A stretch of 64,000 nt of DNA from Nitrososphaeria archaeon (GCA_029775855.1 JARVJZ010000002.1:1-64000), one strand, 5' to 3'. Positions 17,380 through 26,612 are shown, numbered from the stretch's first letter. The notes: generated by a model from the letters alone, not told the origin. Translations and numbers: made by a program.

Positions 17380-18489
17380 CTACTTACTCCTCGTCAGATT
17401 AGCGAGTTCTAAGATGACTGCTTGGAAGATCTCTATACTTTGCAGAAACTCCTTAATTTCAATACCCTCTTTACGTGTATGTGACAGATGAGGGTTCCCA
17501 GGACCGTAGGTAACTACTGGTATCCTGAGTGTTGTGCCAAGTGTATTCATGTCACCTGTGCCAGTCTTGTTAATGAGTAGGGGTCTTTTACCTCTAATCT
17601 TCAAGATAGCTCTAACTAGCGCTCTGAGTATAGGTGAGTTTCTATCAGCTTCAAAAGGCTCGGTTTGGTCTAAGATCTGCATCTCGAACTTTGGAAAGGA
17701 GAGGTCGCGCTCAAATTTGCCAACAATCGCTTTAACATTATTTAAGATCTGAGTAGTTGTGTAATTTGGCGGTATCCTTATATCGACAGTTATAGAGCAT
17801 CGCCCGGGCATAACATTATGTGAAGAACCACCCCTTATCTTTGTGAGGCAAGAAGTTATAGATCTGTATCGGTCGCCGTCAACACCCTTCTCGGCAAAAG
17901 ACGCCTTTATAGCTTGCCAAACTTCAAGCAGCCTTTCAACCGCGTTTTCAGACATCCAAGGCGCACTAGCGTGCACACTAGGGGTTTCACAGATAAGTTT
18001 GAGCGCGAGCCTACCTTTATACCCTACTGTTATGTTATCAAGTCCACTTGGCTCTCCAAATATTGCGTAGTCAGCATCTATACCACGTCTAAGAAGCTCC
18101 TTTAACCCTAGACTATTACCCTCTTCATCACTAACCGCAGCCACGATAATCTTACCTACATCTTGTTTGTCAGCAACTTTAGATGCAGCTAGTATCATTG
18201 ACGCTAATGCTGACTTAGCGTCGCACGCGCCCCTACCGTATATGAAGCCTTTCGATATGCGTGTGGGTTGATATCCTGGGACTGTATCCATGTGTCCACA
18301 GAGTAGTAGTTTCGGGCTTCCAGAGCCTACTTCACCCACAACATTATTTACTTCATCAACAAATACGTTTTTGAAGCCTAGTTCTTTACTCATAGAATCT
18401 TTTAGAAAGAGGGCTAGCTCACGCTCCATTCTTGACGGCGAGTAAATCCTCAACATCTCTGTAAGGAAGCCTACTTCGTAGTTCATCAT
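17380..18489 (-). CDS. lysK: [LysW]-lysine/[LysW]-ornithine hydrolase
   Basis: A 369-residue M20 metallopeptidase. Metal and catalytic motifs are LLCGHMDTVPG (about 62-72), GRGACDAKSALASM (about 85-98) and AAVSDEEGNSLG (about 117-128). LysK releases lysine, and in many archaea ornithine, from the C-terminal glutamate of LysW. It is the third gene of lysW-lysX-lysK, 3 bases after lysX. Only one hydrolase is in this window, so it probably serves both the lysine and the arginine branch. Confidence 0.9.
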   Translation of the reverse strand: MMNYEVGFLTEMLRIYSPSRMERELALFLKDSMSKELGFKNVFVDEVNNVVGEVGSGSPKLLLCGHMDTVPGYQPTRISKGFIYGRGACDAKSALASMILAASKVADKQDVGKIIVAAVSDEEGNSLGLKELLRRGIDADYAIFGEPSGLDNITVGYKGRLALKLICETPSVHASAPWMSENAVERLLEVWQAIKASFAEKGVDGDRYRSITSCLTKIRGGSSHNVMPGRCSITVDIRIPPNYTTTQILNNVKAIVGKFERDLSFPKFEMQILDQTEPFEADRNSPILRALVRAILKIRGKRPLLINKTGTGDMNTLGTTLRIPVVTYGPGNPHLSHTRKEGIEIKEFLQSIEIFQAVILELANLTRSK

Positions 18490-18492
18490 CTC

Positions 18493-19341
18493 TTATTTAG
18501 CCTTCTCCACAAGGTAGTCTATGATGTGTGCCGGTATGTCTACGCCTGTTGCTGGGACGCTGTTTCTGAATTCAGTTGTGTTGTTAACCTCATGTACCAC
18601 TAGACCGTTAGGTGTCTCCATGCAGTCAACTCCAAATATTCCTTCTCCTATTGCGCGTGCAGCCTTTAAGCAGATGTCTTCAACCTCTTTAGATACGGGG
18701 CAGTTCAAAGCTTTACCGCCTCTTGATGTGTTTGTGCGCCAGCTTCCTTCAGCAGCCACTCGATAAATGGCTGCAACAACCCTATCTCCGACTACAAACG
18801 CACGGATATCTCTAGGTGGTCTATTTACTTTTTCCTGCAAGTAGTAGACTTGGTAAAGAGGGAACATATGTTCACGGTCTTCAAGCACAGCCTCAGCGGC
18901 TTCTTTATCGTTGACCAAAGCAAGGAGTCTACCCCAGCTACCTATAACAGGCTTGATTACAGCTGGGTATCCTAATTCTTCTAGCGCAGCCATAGAGCCT
19001 TCTGGTGTAAATGCAAGCATCGTTTTAGGTGTGGGAACACCAGCCCTTATGAGGGCAAGAGTTGTTAGGAGTTTGTTTCCAGCGGTTATAGCCTCGTGCA
19101 GCCCATTGACAACCTTAATTCCATGTGACTCAAGCAGCGCTGTTAGATGCAGACTTCTGAAGTAGCTTACGCATCTCTGTAGCACAATATCTCCATATTC
19201 TGCCTTGTTGATCTTTGCCAAGTTATAGTACTGGTCTTTACATTCGATAGGTCTTAGGTTGACGTTCTTCCGTTTAGATGCTTCGATTAGAGCCTTTTCT
19301 TCCCATCTTGCGGTGTCGTAGAGCATTGTTATCGTTGGCAT
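18493..19341 (-). CDS. lysX: Alpha-aminoadipate-LysW ligase
   Basis: A 282-residue RimK-type ATP-grasp ligase joining the amino group of alpha-aminoadipate to the C-terminal Glu of LysW. ATP site: YPAVIKPVIGSWGRLLAL (about 128-145); metal site and substrate loop: HEVNNTTEFRNSV (about 253-265). The N-T-T-E-F-x-N-S form is the one I associate with LysX, whereas the paralog at 25575 has N-S-T-V-E-F-R-G. ATG at 19341 follows the lysW stop by 19 bases. Adjacent homocitrate synthase, lysW and lysK support lysine specificity. Confidence 0.88.
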   Translation of the reverse strand: MPTITMLYDTARWEEKALIEASKRKNVNLRPIECKDQYYNLAKINKAEYGDIVLQRCVSYFRSLHLTALLESHGIKVVNGLHEAITAGNKLLTTLALIRAGVPTPKTMLAFTPEGSMAALEELGYPAVIKPVIGSWGRLLALVNDKEAAEAVLEDREHMFPLYQVYYLQEKVNRPPRDIRAFVVGDRVVAAIYRVAAEGSWRTNTSRGGKALNCPVSKEVEDICLKAARAIGEGIFGVDCMETPNGLVVHEVNNTTEFRNSVPATGVDIPAHIIDYLVEKAK

Positions 19342-19360
19342 ATGGGACCCCAGTGTGCGC

Positions 19361-19537
19361 TTATTCTCCCCAGTCTTCTCCCTCTACTTTAGCTGGTCTT
19401 ATGTCAATTTCTCCTCTGTCATTTCTGTAGACTTCATATGAGGCGCCGCAGTCTTGGCAGGTGACTATTTCACCTTCCAACACATCGTTAGGCAGCTTTA
19501 TTGTCGCGTCGCATTCGACACATTTCAAATCTTTCAC
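19361..19537 (-). CDS. lysW: LysW amino-group carrier protein (lysine branch)
   Basis: A 58-residue acidic carrier. It has a zinc ribbon with C-V-E-C near the N-terminus and C-Q-D-C-G at about 27-31, and ends in the diagnostic EDWGE, whose last Glu carries the biosynthetic intermediates. It sits between homocitrate synthase (start 10 bases after that stop) and lysX. The start is one of two adjacent GTG codons (19537 or 19540). It differs clearly from the second LysW at 26442-26612: the linker and the residues before EDWGE are unlike. Confidence 0.93.
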   Translation of the reverse strand: MKDLKCVECDATIKLPNDVLEGEIVTCQDCGASYEVYRNDRGEIDIRPAKVEGEDWGE

Positions 19538-19547
19538 CACCTCTGGA

Positions 19548-20774
19548 TTAGGGCTTCACCTTATTAACGGCTTCGTCCAACTCAAGTATTAGCCGCTCCA
19601 TCTCATCAGTCAATTCGACTTCAAACAAGTCTCCGCACATAAGATTTTTAAGCCCTCTTGCGGCGTTAAGAGCATCTTTTTCATCTGGCTCTAAACCCAG
19701 AAGCTTTAGTAGGAAAGCAGCTTCACTTTTACCAGAGAGTTCGCCGATTATTATGCGTCTTCTATTCCCAACAACTTTAGGTGGGATAAGCTCATATGCT
19801 GAACGTGCCCTTAACACAGCTGCAACATGAGTGCCGGCTTTATGCTTGTATGCATTTACACCAACTAGAGGGGTCATTGGATGCGTCTTTACACCAGTGT
19901 ATGACTCTACAAGCTGAGAGAGCTCAGTTAACATGTTTAGCCGCACATCAAGATTAGCGCCATAGAATATCTTTAGGGCAACAGCGGCTTCAGCAAGAGG
20001 CGTAATCCCTACACGCTCACCTAACCCATTTACTGTGACGTGTATCTGGTCAGCACCAGCTTCCACACCGGCTAAAGAATTTGCTAACGCTAATCCTAGG
20101 TCGTTGTGGCAGTGCAAATCTATTGGATTATGAACAACCTCTCTGATCATTCTAACCAGCTTGAACATGCCTTGTGGACGAAGAGCGCCGACTGTGTCTG
20201 GTAGACCTATTCTTGTAGCCCCAGCTTCAGCTACAGCCTTTGCAAAACGCTTCAGGAATTCTGGTTCAGCTCTACTGGCATCCTCTAATGTGAACCTCAT
20301 CTTTAACCCGTGGCTCTTAGCGTACTCTACAGCCTCAACAGACCTTCTTACAGCCTCTTCTCTTGAAACCTTCAGCTTATACTTTAGGTGTATATCTGAT
20401 GCGGAGTGATACATGGCTACCCATTTTGCATCACACTTTAATGCTTCATCTATATCAGATTTGAGCGCACGAATATGAGCAACAATATCTGCCTCCAAAC
20501 CCGCTTTGATAATCTCTTTTGTTGAGCGTTGATGGTCAGCTGAAACTATAGGGCTAATCTCTATAGCATCTACACCAAAGTAGTCAAGCATCCAAGCTAT
20601 CTGAAGCCTCTGCCTATGTGAGAAGGTTATCCCAGGAGCTTGCTCACCTTCTCTTAGGGTCGAGTCTAATAGGTGTATCTCTCTGGAGTCTCTAGGCGTT
20701 GTGTTGTATAGATGGGCGTATCCTAGATTCGCAAATTCACTTACTTCGTTCACCTTTTTCGTATTTGTTGCCAT
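19548..20774 (-). CDS. lysS: Homocitrate synthase (LeuA superfamily)
   Basis: A 408-residue DRE-TIM barrel acyltransferase. LLDSTLREGEQAPGITFS (about 35-52) is the first motif, HCHNDLGLALANSL (about 221-234) the metal-binding His motif, and NGLGERVGITPLAE the third. THPMTPLVGVNAYKHKAGTH is typical of homocitrate synthases. No long C-terminal LeuA regulatory domain is present. It condenses acetyl-CoA and 2-oxoglutarate at the start of the aminoadipate route. Position upstream of lysW-lysX-lysK supports this over 2-isopropylmalate synthase or citramalate synthase. Confidence 0.82.
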   Translation of the reverse strand: MATNTKKVNEVSEFANLGYAHLYNTTPRDSREIHLLDSTLREGEQAPGITFSHRQRLQIAWMLDYFGVDAIEISPIVSADHQRSTKEIIKAGLEADIVAHIRALKSDIDEALKCDAKWVAMYHSASDIHLKYKLKVSREEAVRRSVEAVEYAKSHGLKMRFTLEDASRAEPEFLKRFAKAVAEAGATRIGLPDTVGALRPQGMFKLVRMIREVVHNPIDLHCHNDLGLALANSLAGVEAGADQIHVTVNGLGERVGITPLAEAAVALKIFYGANLDVRLNMLTELSQLVESYTGVKTHPMTPLVGVNAYKHKAGTHVAAVLRARSAYELIPPKVVGNRRRIIIGELSGKSEAAFLLKLLGLEPDEKDALNAARGLKNLMCGDLFEVELTDEMERLILELDEAVNKVKP

Positions 20775-20830
20775 CTGGAGCCGACCGCAGTTAGTGGCTC
20801 ATCCATTTATATATTGTTTTTCGTATGGAT
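20775..20830 (-). promoter_or_regulatory. Promoter of the homocitrate synthase-lysWXK unit
   Basis: On the minus strand AATATATAAAT (about 20805-20815) is a strong TATA box about 35 bases upstream of the ATG at 20774. The leader carries a short inverted pair, GAGCC and GGCTC, separated by 13 bases (about 20778-20800). The Lrp-type regulator gene lies immediately upstream and is a candidate controller, as LysM is in Sulfolobus. Confidence 0.5.
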
Positions 20831-21241
20831 TCAACGAATAGTGCGCAGAATTATTACAGTATTCGAGGTTATTACCCCCTCTATCTTACGGATATCGTCG
20901 ATGCATTTGTTTATTTCTGCGATATTAGAAGCTGATATGAATACAGCTATATCGAACTGGCCTGTAATTTCGTGAACGACCTCAACATTCTTTAACTCCT
21001 TTAGCTTCTCGGAGACCTTTTGTGTAGGTGTTGATGAAGATACGGTCAGCAAAGTTATAGCGTTTGCCCCCCCAGTTTCAACTTCGATTGTGAACTTCTT
21101 TATCACACCAGATTGTATAAGGTTCTGTACTCTGCGCCTCACCGCAGCTTCGGATAACCCGACCGCTTCCCCTATCTTAATGTAGGGTGTTCTAGAATCC
21201 TTCTTTAAGATCTCTATGATCTTAAGGTCTATATCATCCAA
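20831..21241 (-). CDS. Lrp/AsnC-family transcriptional regulator, LysM-like
   Basis: A 136-residue Lrp-type regulator. The N-terminal helix-turn-helix is DSRTPYIKIGEAVGLSEAAV followed by RRRVQNLIQSG (about 15-45). The C-terminal RAM/ACT-like ligand domain (about 60-136) includes VVHEITGQFDIAVFI. It lies directly upstream of the lysine operon on the same strand. In Sulfolobus the Lrp protein LysM activates lysWXJK in response to lysine, so a similar role is likely here by context. Effector is not readable from sequence. Confidence 0.8.
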   Translation of the reverse strand: MDDIDLKIIEILKKDSRTPYIKIGEAVGLSEAAVRRRVQNLIQSGVIKKFTIEVETGGANAITLLTVSSSTPTQKVSEKLKELKNVEVVHEITGQFDIAVFISASNIAEINKCIDDIRKIEGVITSNTVIILRTIR

Positions 21242-21306
21242 CCTAATACACGCTACCCTAACTCTCTAATAACCTTACATATATTCTTAAGGAGGCTGTT
21301 AACAGA

Positions 21307-22470
21307 TCAAATATGTTCTTTTACCTCAATTATCTCAGCCTTTTCTACACTAGAGTCCACAGCATCTTTGAGGCTCAAATCAGCCTCGATAGCTTCTACG
21401 TCCTCAAGTTTAGCTTTTGTAACCGGGTGCTTTGCTATAAAGAGTGAGCAGCAATCTTTATAGGGTCTTACCGAGATCTCGAATGTTCCAATCTGCTTCG
21501 CTATATTGACTATCTCATTTTTATCGTAGGTTAGAAGCGGTCTAAGTATGGGTAGAGAAGACGCATGCTCTATCACAGCAAGATTTTCAAGCGTTTGCGA
21601 AGAAACCTGCGCTAAATTTTCACCACTACCTAACGCTACTATACCGTATTTGGAAGCGAGCTTCTCAGCAACTCTAACCATAAACCTTCTGAATAGGATC
21701 AGCCTATAACGTATGGGTGCCTGTAGGGCGGCTACTTCAAAGGGATAAAATGGTACGAAGAAGATTCGGGAGCCAAAAGAATATTTGTTCAGCACCTTCA
21801 CTAGATCCAGAACTTTAGCGTTCCATCTTTCATTGAACATTTGGAAGGCGTGGAAGTGGAGGAAGTCTACTTTACACCCCCTCTTCATAAGAAGCCAAGC
21901 TGCTACAGGAGAGTCGATGCCTCCAGATAGTAGGTGCAAAACATTGCCAGAGACGCCTACTGGTAAACCGCATAATCCCCTTATTTTTTTGGTAAAAATG
22001 TATGCTTTACCGTCTGCTATTTCAATGTAGATCTCTTTTTCTGGTTCCTTTAGAGAGACCTTTACGCCATAGGTGTTTATGAGGTGTGTGCCTAACTCTC
22101 GATTGAGATCGATGGATGTGAAAGGTATGTTCTTATCAGCCCTATTGGTGGAGACCTTTATCTTCTCATTTTTAGTGAAGGTGATATTTCTATCCACGCA
22201 TCTTTGTATGCTCTCTTTATCTGCTTCTGTCATGTAGCAGAAGGCGAACCATGATATGCCGAGGACCTTTTTTAGCGCGTCTTCGATTTTGGAAACATCT
22301 GATCTTTCATTCAGCTCTAACAAAATTCTGCCTTGAAGCTTCTTTATAGTAGCGTAGTCTTGGTTTGCAAGCGCCTTTTCGATGTTTTCGACTAGCTTCT
22401 TCTCGTAGAGGGGGCGATTCAGTCCTTTTAAAGCTATCTCGCCATAATGAATTAAAGCGTAATCAAACAC
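21307..22470 (-). CDS. thiI: ThiI tRNA 4-thiouridine synthetase
   Basis: A 387-residue protein with a ferredoxin-like plus THUMP region (residues about 1-165) and a PP-loop adenylation site LLSGGIDSPVAAWLLMKRGC (about 180-199). It adenylates U8 of tRNA for thiolation. The C-terminal rhodanese domain of bacterial ThiI is absent, as in many archaea, so sulfur delivery differs; a role in thiamine thiazole formation is then less certain. It interrupts the arg/lys cluster between lysJ/argD and the Lrp gene. Confidence 0.9.
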   Translation of the reverse strand: MFDYALIHYGEIALKGLNRPLYEKKLVENIEKALANQDYATIKKLQGRILLELNERSDVSKIEDALKKVLGISWFAFCYMTEADKESIQRCVDRNITFTKNEKIKVSTNRADKNIPFTSIDLNRELGTHLINTYGVKVSLKEPEKEIYIEIADGKAYIFTKKIRGLCGLPVGVSGNVLHLLSGGIDSPVAAWLLMKRGCKVDFLHFHAFQMFNERWNAKVLDLVKVLNKYSFGSRIFFVPFYPFEVAALQAPIRYRLILFRRFMVRVAEKLASKYGIVALGSGENLAQVSSQTLENLAVIEHASSLPILRPLLTYDKNEIVNIAKQIGTFEISVRPYKDCCSLFIAKHPVTKAKLEDVEAIEADLSLKDAVDSSVEKAEIIEVKEHI

Positions 22471-22509
22471 ATGTAGGAGAGGAAGAGGTATTTTTAAAAG
22501 TTTTAATTC

Positions 22510-23709
22510 TTAGCTCTGCAGCCTACTCCTATCTTCTTCAGCCAGCAGTTCATCTAAGACCATAAGACCGTGCTCTATTTCTTCTTCTGATATCACTAGC
22601 GGAGGGAGGAACCTTAAGATATTCTTTCCAGAATAGAGTAGGATTACACCCTTTTTAAGCGCTGAGAGTAAGATGTTCTTAACATCGAATCTCAGCTCCA
22701 AGGCGAGCATCAATCCTCTTCCCCTAACTTCTCTGACTACTTTGTGCCTCTCCCTAAGTTCTTCAAGCCCTTCCATCATCTTCTTTCCTAAGGTTTCAGC
22801 CCTCTTCGCTAAATCAAAGTCTCTTAGATAGCGGATAGTTGCTAAACCCGCTGCACAAGATAAGGGGTTGCCGCCGAAAGTGGAAGTGTGATCTCCGGGC
22901 TTGAACGCTGACATAACATTCTCTGTGGCGATAACCGCGCTTAAGGGGAAACCTCCACCAAGCCCTTTTGCTACACACATCACATCTGGTTTGGCTGATG
23001 TGTGTTGGTGCGCCCACATCTTCCCTGTTCTGGCTAAGCCGCTTTGGATCTCGTCGAAGATTAGTATGCAGCCTTTTTCGTTAGCGATTTTGCGTAAAGA
23101 TTCTAAGTAGCCTTCTGGTGCTGGGTGTATCCCGCTTTCGCCTTGAATAGGCTCGACGATGATTGCAGCTGTTTTATCTGATACAGTCTCATGAGCCTTC
23201 TGCCCATCACCATAAGGCACAAACTTAACATCAGTTAAAAGAGGTTCAAAAGGAGACCTATACTTAGGGTTCCATGTTATTGAGAGAGCACCTAGGGTTT
23301 TGCCGTGGAAAGCTCCTGATGTAGCTATGATCTCTCTTCTACCAGTTGCTTTTCGTGCTAGCTTTATCGCGCATTCAACCGCTTCAGCGCCGCTATTGCC
23401 AAGGTAGATCTTTGTCAGACCTTCTGGGCTTATGGATGCAAGTGCTTCTAGGAAGTCTGCCCTAACATCGTTGTAGAGAGAACCGTGGCAAGTTATCAGC
23501 TTAGAGGCTTGACTCTTGACCGCTTCTACTACATAGGGGTTGCAGTGCCCTACTATCGCTACACCGTAGCCTCCCATGAAGTCTATATACTCTTTTCCAT
23601 TGGCGTCCCAGATTTTAGCGCCTTCACCCTTGATTGCAGCGACAGGATATTTTTGGAAGACGGGTGCAAGGTATCTCTCTTCTTTTGCGATGATTGATGC
23701 TTCATCCAT
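22510..23709 (-). CDS. lysJ: [LysW]-aminoadipate/glutamate semialdehyde aminotransferase
   Basis: A 399-residue class III PLP aminotransferase of the ArgD/LysJ type. GNSGAEAVECAIKLARKATGR, IIVEPIQGESGIHPAP, LIFDEIQSGLARTGKMWAHQ and CVAKGLGGGFPLSAV (PLP lysine in this last one) are all present. It makes LysW-bound lysine from the semialdehyde, and LysW-bound ornithine in the arginine branch. It overlaps the kinase gene upstream by 8 bases. Only one such gene is in the window, so dual use is likely. Confidence 0.88.
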   Translation of the reverse strand: MDEASIIAKEERYLAPVFQKYPVAAIKGEGAKIWDANGKEYIDFMGGYGVAIVGHCNPYVVEAVKSQASKLITCHGSLYNDVRADFLEALASISPEGLTKIYLGNSGAEAVECAIKLARKATGRREIIATSGAFHGKTLGALSITWNPKYRSPFEPLLTDVKFVPYGDGQKAHETVSDKTAAIIVEPIQGESGIHPAPEGYLESLRKIANEKGCILIFDEIQSGLARTGKMWAHQHTSAKPDVMCVAKGLGGGFPLSAVIATENVMSAFKPGDHTSTFGGNPLSCAAGLATIRYLRDFDLAKRAETLGKKMMEGLEELRERHKVVREVRGRGLMLALELRFDVKNILLSALKKGVILLYSGKNILRFLPPLVISEEEIEHGLMVLDELLAEEDRSRLQS

Positions 23710-24511
23710 TGTAAATCACTGTGCATCCTTCACCTTTTAACGCTGTTGAAATAGGGTTATCGATTACTCCTGAGGCTATGATGCTTTCTTTGACGCCCAT
23801 CTGTATAGCCTCTAGAGATGCAAAAACTTTCTTCTCCATTCCAAAGCCTATCTTAGGTAGTAGGTTCTTTGCCTCTGCTGCGGTGATTCTTTCAACAAGT
23901 TTGCCTTCTAATATAAGCCCTTTCACATCGGTCAAAAAGATTACTTTGTCAGCCTTCACGCCTCCAGCAATATATGCAGCCGCTCTATCGCCGTCAACAT
24001 TAAGAAACTCGTATTCATCACCAAGCGCTACCGGCGAAATTACTGGTAGGTAGTTTCTTTCAAGGAGGAGGTTTAGTAGGGTTGCTTCGACGCTCTTTAT
24101 CTTGCCGGTGTAGCCTCCGTCTATGATCCTCTTTCTGCCGTTTTCATCTACGATGATTAGTTTCTTCTTACGCTCAGCCCTTATTAATGCAGCGTCGACA
24201 CCAGATAGTCCTACTGCTGGGATGCCTATGCGTTGTAGCGCAGAAACTATCTCTTTATTCATCTTGCCCGACATAACCATGTTGTAGATTAATACGGTTT
24301 CCAAGTCTGTGTATCTGCTTCTAATACCCTCTGGTGAAACGATGAACTTCTGCTCTTTACCTAGTTTCTCAGCTATCTCAGTAACCTCCTTACCACCACC
24401 GTGCACCAAGATCAGCCTATTTGTAGATGCGGTAGCCTTTAGATCTTGTAGGATGTTAGGGTTCACACCTTCACCTAATATGCTACCCCCAACCTTGACT
24501 ACTATCAGCAT
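23702..24511 (-). CDS. lysZ: [LysW]-aminoadipate/glutamate kinase
   Basis: A 269-residue amino acid kinase of the ArgB/LysZ group. Glycine loops are VVKVGGSILGEG (residues 4-15) and LVHGGGKEVTEIAEKLG (about 35-51); VDGDRAAAYIAGGVKADKVI and LTDVKGLI complete the active site. It phosphorylates the side-chain carboxyl of the LysW-bound substrate. The arrangement argX-argC/lysY-argB/lysZ-argD/lysJ is that of dual-function clusters in thaumarchaea and Sulfolobus relatives. Confidence 0.88.
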   Translation of the reverse strand: MLIVVKVGGSILGEGVNPNILQDLKATASTNRLILVHGGGKEVTEIAEKLGKEQKFIVSPEGIRSRYTDLETVLIYNMVMSGKMNKEIVSALQRIGIPAVGLSGVDAALIRAERKKKLIIVDENGRKRIIDGGYTGKIKSVEATLLNLLLERNYLPVISPVALGDEYEFLNVDGDRAAAYIAGGVKADKVIFLTDVKGLILEGKLVERITAAEAKNLLPKIGFGMEKKVFASLEAIQMGVKESIIASGVIDNPISTALKGEGCTVIYNG

Positions 24512-24517
24512 CTTATC

Positions 24518-25570
24518 TCACACTGGGTGCAACCCGCCTACTTTAAGACCAGCGCGTTCATCAAAGCCAGCCATAACATTCATACACTGTACAGCTGAGC
24601 CGGCTGCGCCTTTCATGAGATTATCTGTTGCTGAGAGCAGCACAAGTCTGTTAGCGTGCTCATCTAACTCAAATCCTATGTCACAGAAGTTAGAGCCTAC
24701 TACAACCTTCGGATCTGGGTATCTGTAGAGACCTTTTCGATCTCTAACAAACCTTATGAAAGGTTCTTCCTTGTAGAAGCCGCGAAGTGTCTTCCAGACC
24801 TCTGGCACGGTTATCTGCCTCTTAGGGTAAGTGTGAATAGTGCATAGTATACCTCTAACTATATTTACTGCGTGCGGCGACATAGATACTACCACCTTTT
24901 CGTTTGCGAGTAGGCTCAACTCCTGCTCTATTTCAGCGGTGTGCCTATGCCCAACTGGCTTATACGGTCTGATGACACCATACCGTTCAGCGTGATGTGT
25001 CCCTAAAGTAGGTTTTGTGCCCCCACCAGATGAGCCTATCTTCGAATCTACTACTATGTGCTTCCTATCGATAAGATCAGCCTTGACGAAGGGTGCTAAA
25101 GCGAGTATAGAAGTAACAGCCATACATCCTGGGCAGGCTACAAACCTTGTATTCCTTATTTCATCCCGATAGAGCTCAGGCACACCATAGACAAAGCGCT
25201 TTAAGAGTTCTGGATAGGGATGCTTATACCCATACCATTTCTCATAGTCTTCGGGGTTGCGAAGTCTAAAGTCTGCGCTTAAGTCTATGACCTTTAAGCC
25301 GCTTTCTATTAACCTAGGCATGACCTTGACTGATTCTCCGTGTGGCACTGCTGTGAAGACTAAGTCGCAGTTTGACGCTATCTGTTCTGCTGAGGGATCT
25401 GTGAACTGTAAGTCAGTTAAGCCTCTTAAGTTAGGATGAACCCTAAACACATATTCCCCGCTATACTTCCTTGATGTAGCATACACTACATCAACCTTTT
25501 CATGTTGAAGGAGAATCCTTAGCAACTCTCCGCCAACATACCCTGAGCCGCCTACTACACCTACCTTCAA
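24518..25570 (-). CDS. lysY: [LysW]-aminoadipate/glutamyl phosphate reductase
   Basis: A 350-residue NADPH-dependent semialdehyde dehydrogenase. The N-terminal Rossmann loop is GVVGGSGYVGGELLRILLQH (residues 3-22), the catalytic cysteine is in RFVACPGCMAVTSILALAP (second Cys at about 150), and GHRHTAEIEQEL carries the catalytic His. It reduces the acyl phosphate made by LysZ. It lies between the kinase and argX with 6- and 4-base gaps, so the unit is co-transcribed. Confidence 0.9.
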   Translation of the reverse strand: MKVGVVGGSGYVGGELLRILLQHEKVDVVYATSRKYSGEYVFRVHPNLRGLTDLQFTDPSAEQIASNCDLVFTAVPHGESVKVMPRLIESGLKVIDLSADFRLRNPEDYEKWYGYKHPYPELLKRFVYGVPELYRDEIRNTRFVACPGCMAVTSILALAPFVKADLIDRKHIVVDSKIGSSGGGTKPTLGTHHAERYGVIRPYKPVGHRHTAEIEQELSLLANEKVVVSMSPHAVNIVRGILCTIHTYPKRQITVPEVWKTLRGFYKEEPFIRFVRDRKGLYRYPDPKVVVGSNFCDIGFELDEHANRLVLLSATDNLMKGAAGSAVQCMNVMAGFDERAGLKVGGLHPV

Positions 25571-25574
25571 TTTC

Positions 25575-26435
25575 TCACCTTCTAATAAGCTCTAAAGCGT
25601 AATCTATTATCGCGTCAGCTATACTAACACTACTAGCGCTTTGCGCACCCCTAAATTCAACAGTGGAGTTGACCTCGTGCACCAATAACCCGTTTGGACT
25701 CTCCATCATATCCACCCCAAGCACACCACCACCCACAGCCTCAGCTGCCTTTAAAGCAATCTCCTCCAATTCTTTAGATATGGGGCAAGGCTCAGTTGTG
25801 CCCCCTCTTGCAACATTTGTCCTCCATTCTCCAGCAGCGGCTACACGGTAAACCGCAGCTACAAGCCGCTCTCCTATAACTATGCATCTGATATCTCTAG
25901 GTGGGCGTTTAACCTTCTCCTGCACATAAAATATCTGATTTAACGGACCATTCAATTGGCTTCTGAGCTCGATGACCGCCTCTGCCTCCTCCTTATCGCG
26001 TAGTGCAACAACCATTCTCCCCCAGCTACCTACTAGAGGCTTTAACACAACTGGATACCCTATTTCTTCAGCAGCTTTTAGAGCAGACTCTGGTGTGAAT
26101 GTGATGGCGGTCTTAGGTGTAGGCACACCAGCTTGAATCAACATTAGTGTTGTCCAGAGTTTGTTGCCACAGACTTCTGAAACCGAAGCTTTATTCAAAA
26201 CTCTTAGACCCTTACTCTCTAAGCAAGCTGAGGCGTATGTGCCCCTTGTGTGGCTTATGCACCTCTGCAAGACAACTTCACCATAGACTTCACTGGTTCT
26301 GGACTCATTAAGGTTGAATATAACATTCTTAACATCGACTTCTTTAACATCAATGCCCTTTGACCTCGCGCTCTTTAGTAGCTCCTTTTCATCCCAGCGT
26401 ATACGGTCGTAGAGTAGGGTTAGGGTTGTTGCCAT
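25575..26435 (-). CDS. argX: Glutamate-LysW ligase
   Basis: A 286-residue ATP-grasp ligase, paralog of lysX at 18493. The ATP segment is YPVVLKPLVGSWGRMVVAL, and the substrate loop reads HEVNSTVEFRGAQ in place of the N-T-T-E-F-R-N-S form of LysX. That difference, plus position next to argG and the second lysW, supports glutamate as substrate, making this the first step of LysW-dependent ornithine synthesis. ATG at 26435 starts 6 bases after the lysW stop. Substrate choice is inferred from motif and context. Confidence 0.85.
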   Translation of the reverse strand: MATTLTLLYDRIRWDEKELLKSARSKGIDVKEVDVKNVIFNLNESRTSEVYGEVVLQRCISHTRGTYASACLESKGLRVLNKASVSEVCGNKLWTTLMLIQAGVPTPKTAITFTPESALKAAEEIGYPVVLKPLVGSWGRMVVALRDKEEAEAVIELRSQLNGPLNQIFYVQEKVKRPPRDIRCIVIGERLVAAVYRVAAAGEWRTNVARGGTTEPCPISKELEEIALKAAEAVGGGVLGVDMMESPNGLLVHEVNSTVEFRGAQSASSVSIADAIIDYALELIRR

Positions 26436-26441
26436 TCCCGT

Positions 26442-26612
26442 TTATTCTCCCCAGTCTTCACTCATGCTTTCTGCCGGTTTTAGAGATACCCCATCTTCAC
26501 CTTTAACAACTTCGTAGTTTAGGCCGCAGTCTGGACAAGTCACGATCTCTCCAGAAACCGCATCATCAGGCACGTTTATCTGGGCATCACATTCGCTACA
26601 TTTTGCTTCCAT
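26442..26612 (-). CDS. lysW: Second LysW amino-group carrier protein (arginine branch)
   Basis: A 56-residue carrier with zinc-ribbon motifs C-S-E-C (5-8) and C-P-D-C-G (26-30) and the terminal EDWGE. The ATG at 26612 is preceded by a strong GGAGGTGA site inside the 3' end of argG, and the stop is 6 bases before argX. The sequence differs from the lysine-branch LysW at many positions, so this is a separate paralog and not a recent copy. Its place between argG and argX suggests it carries glutamate-derived intermediates. Confidence 0.93.
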   Translation of the reverse strand: MEAKCSECDAQINVPDDAVSGEIVTCPDCGLNYEVVKGEDGVSLKPAESMSEDWGE

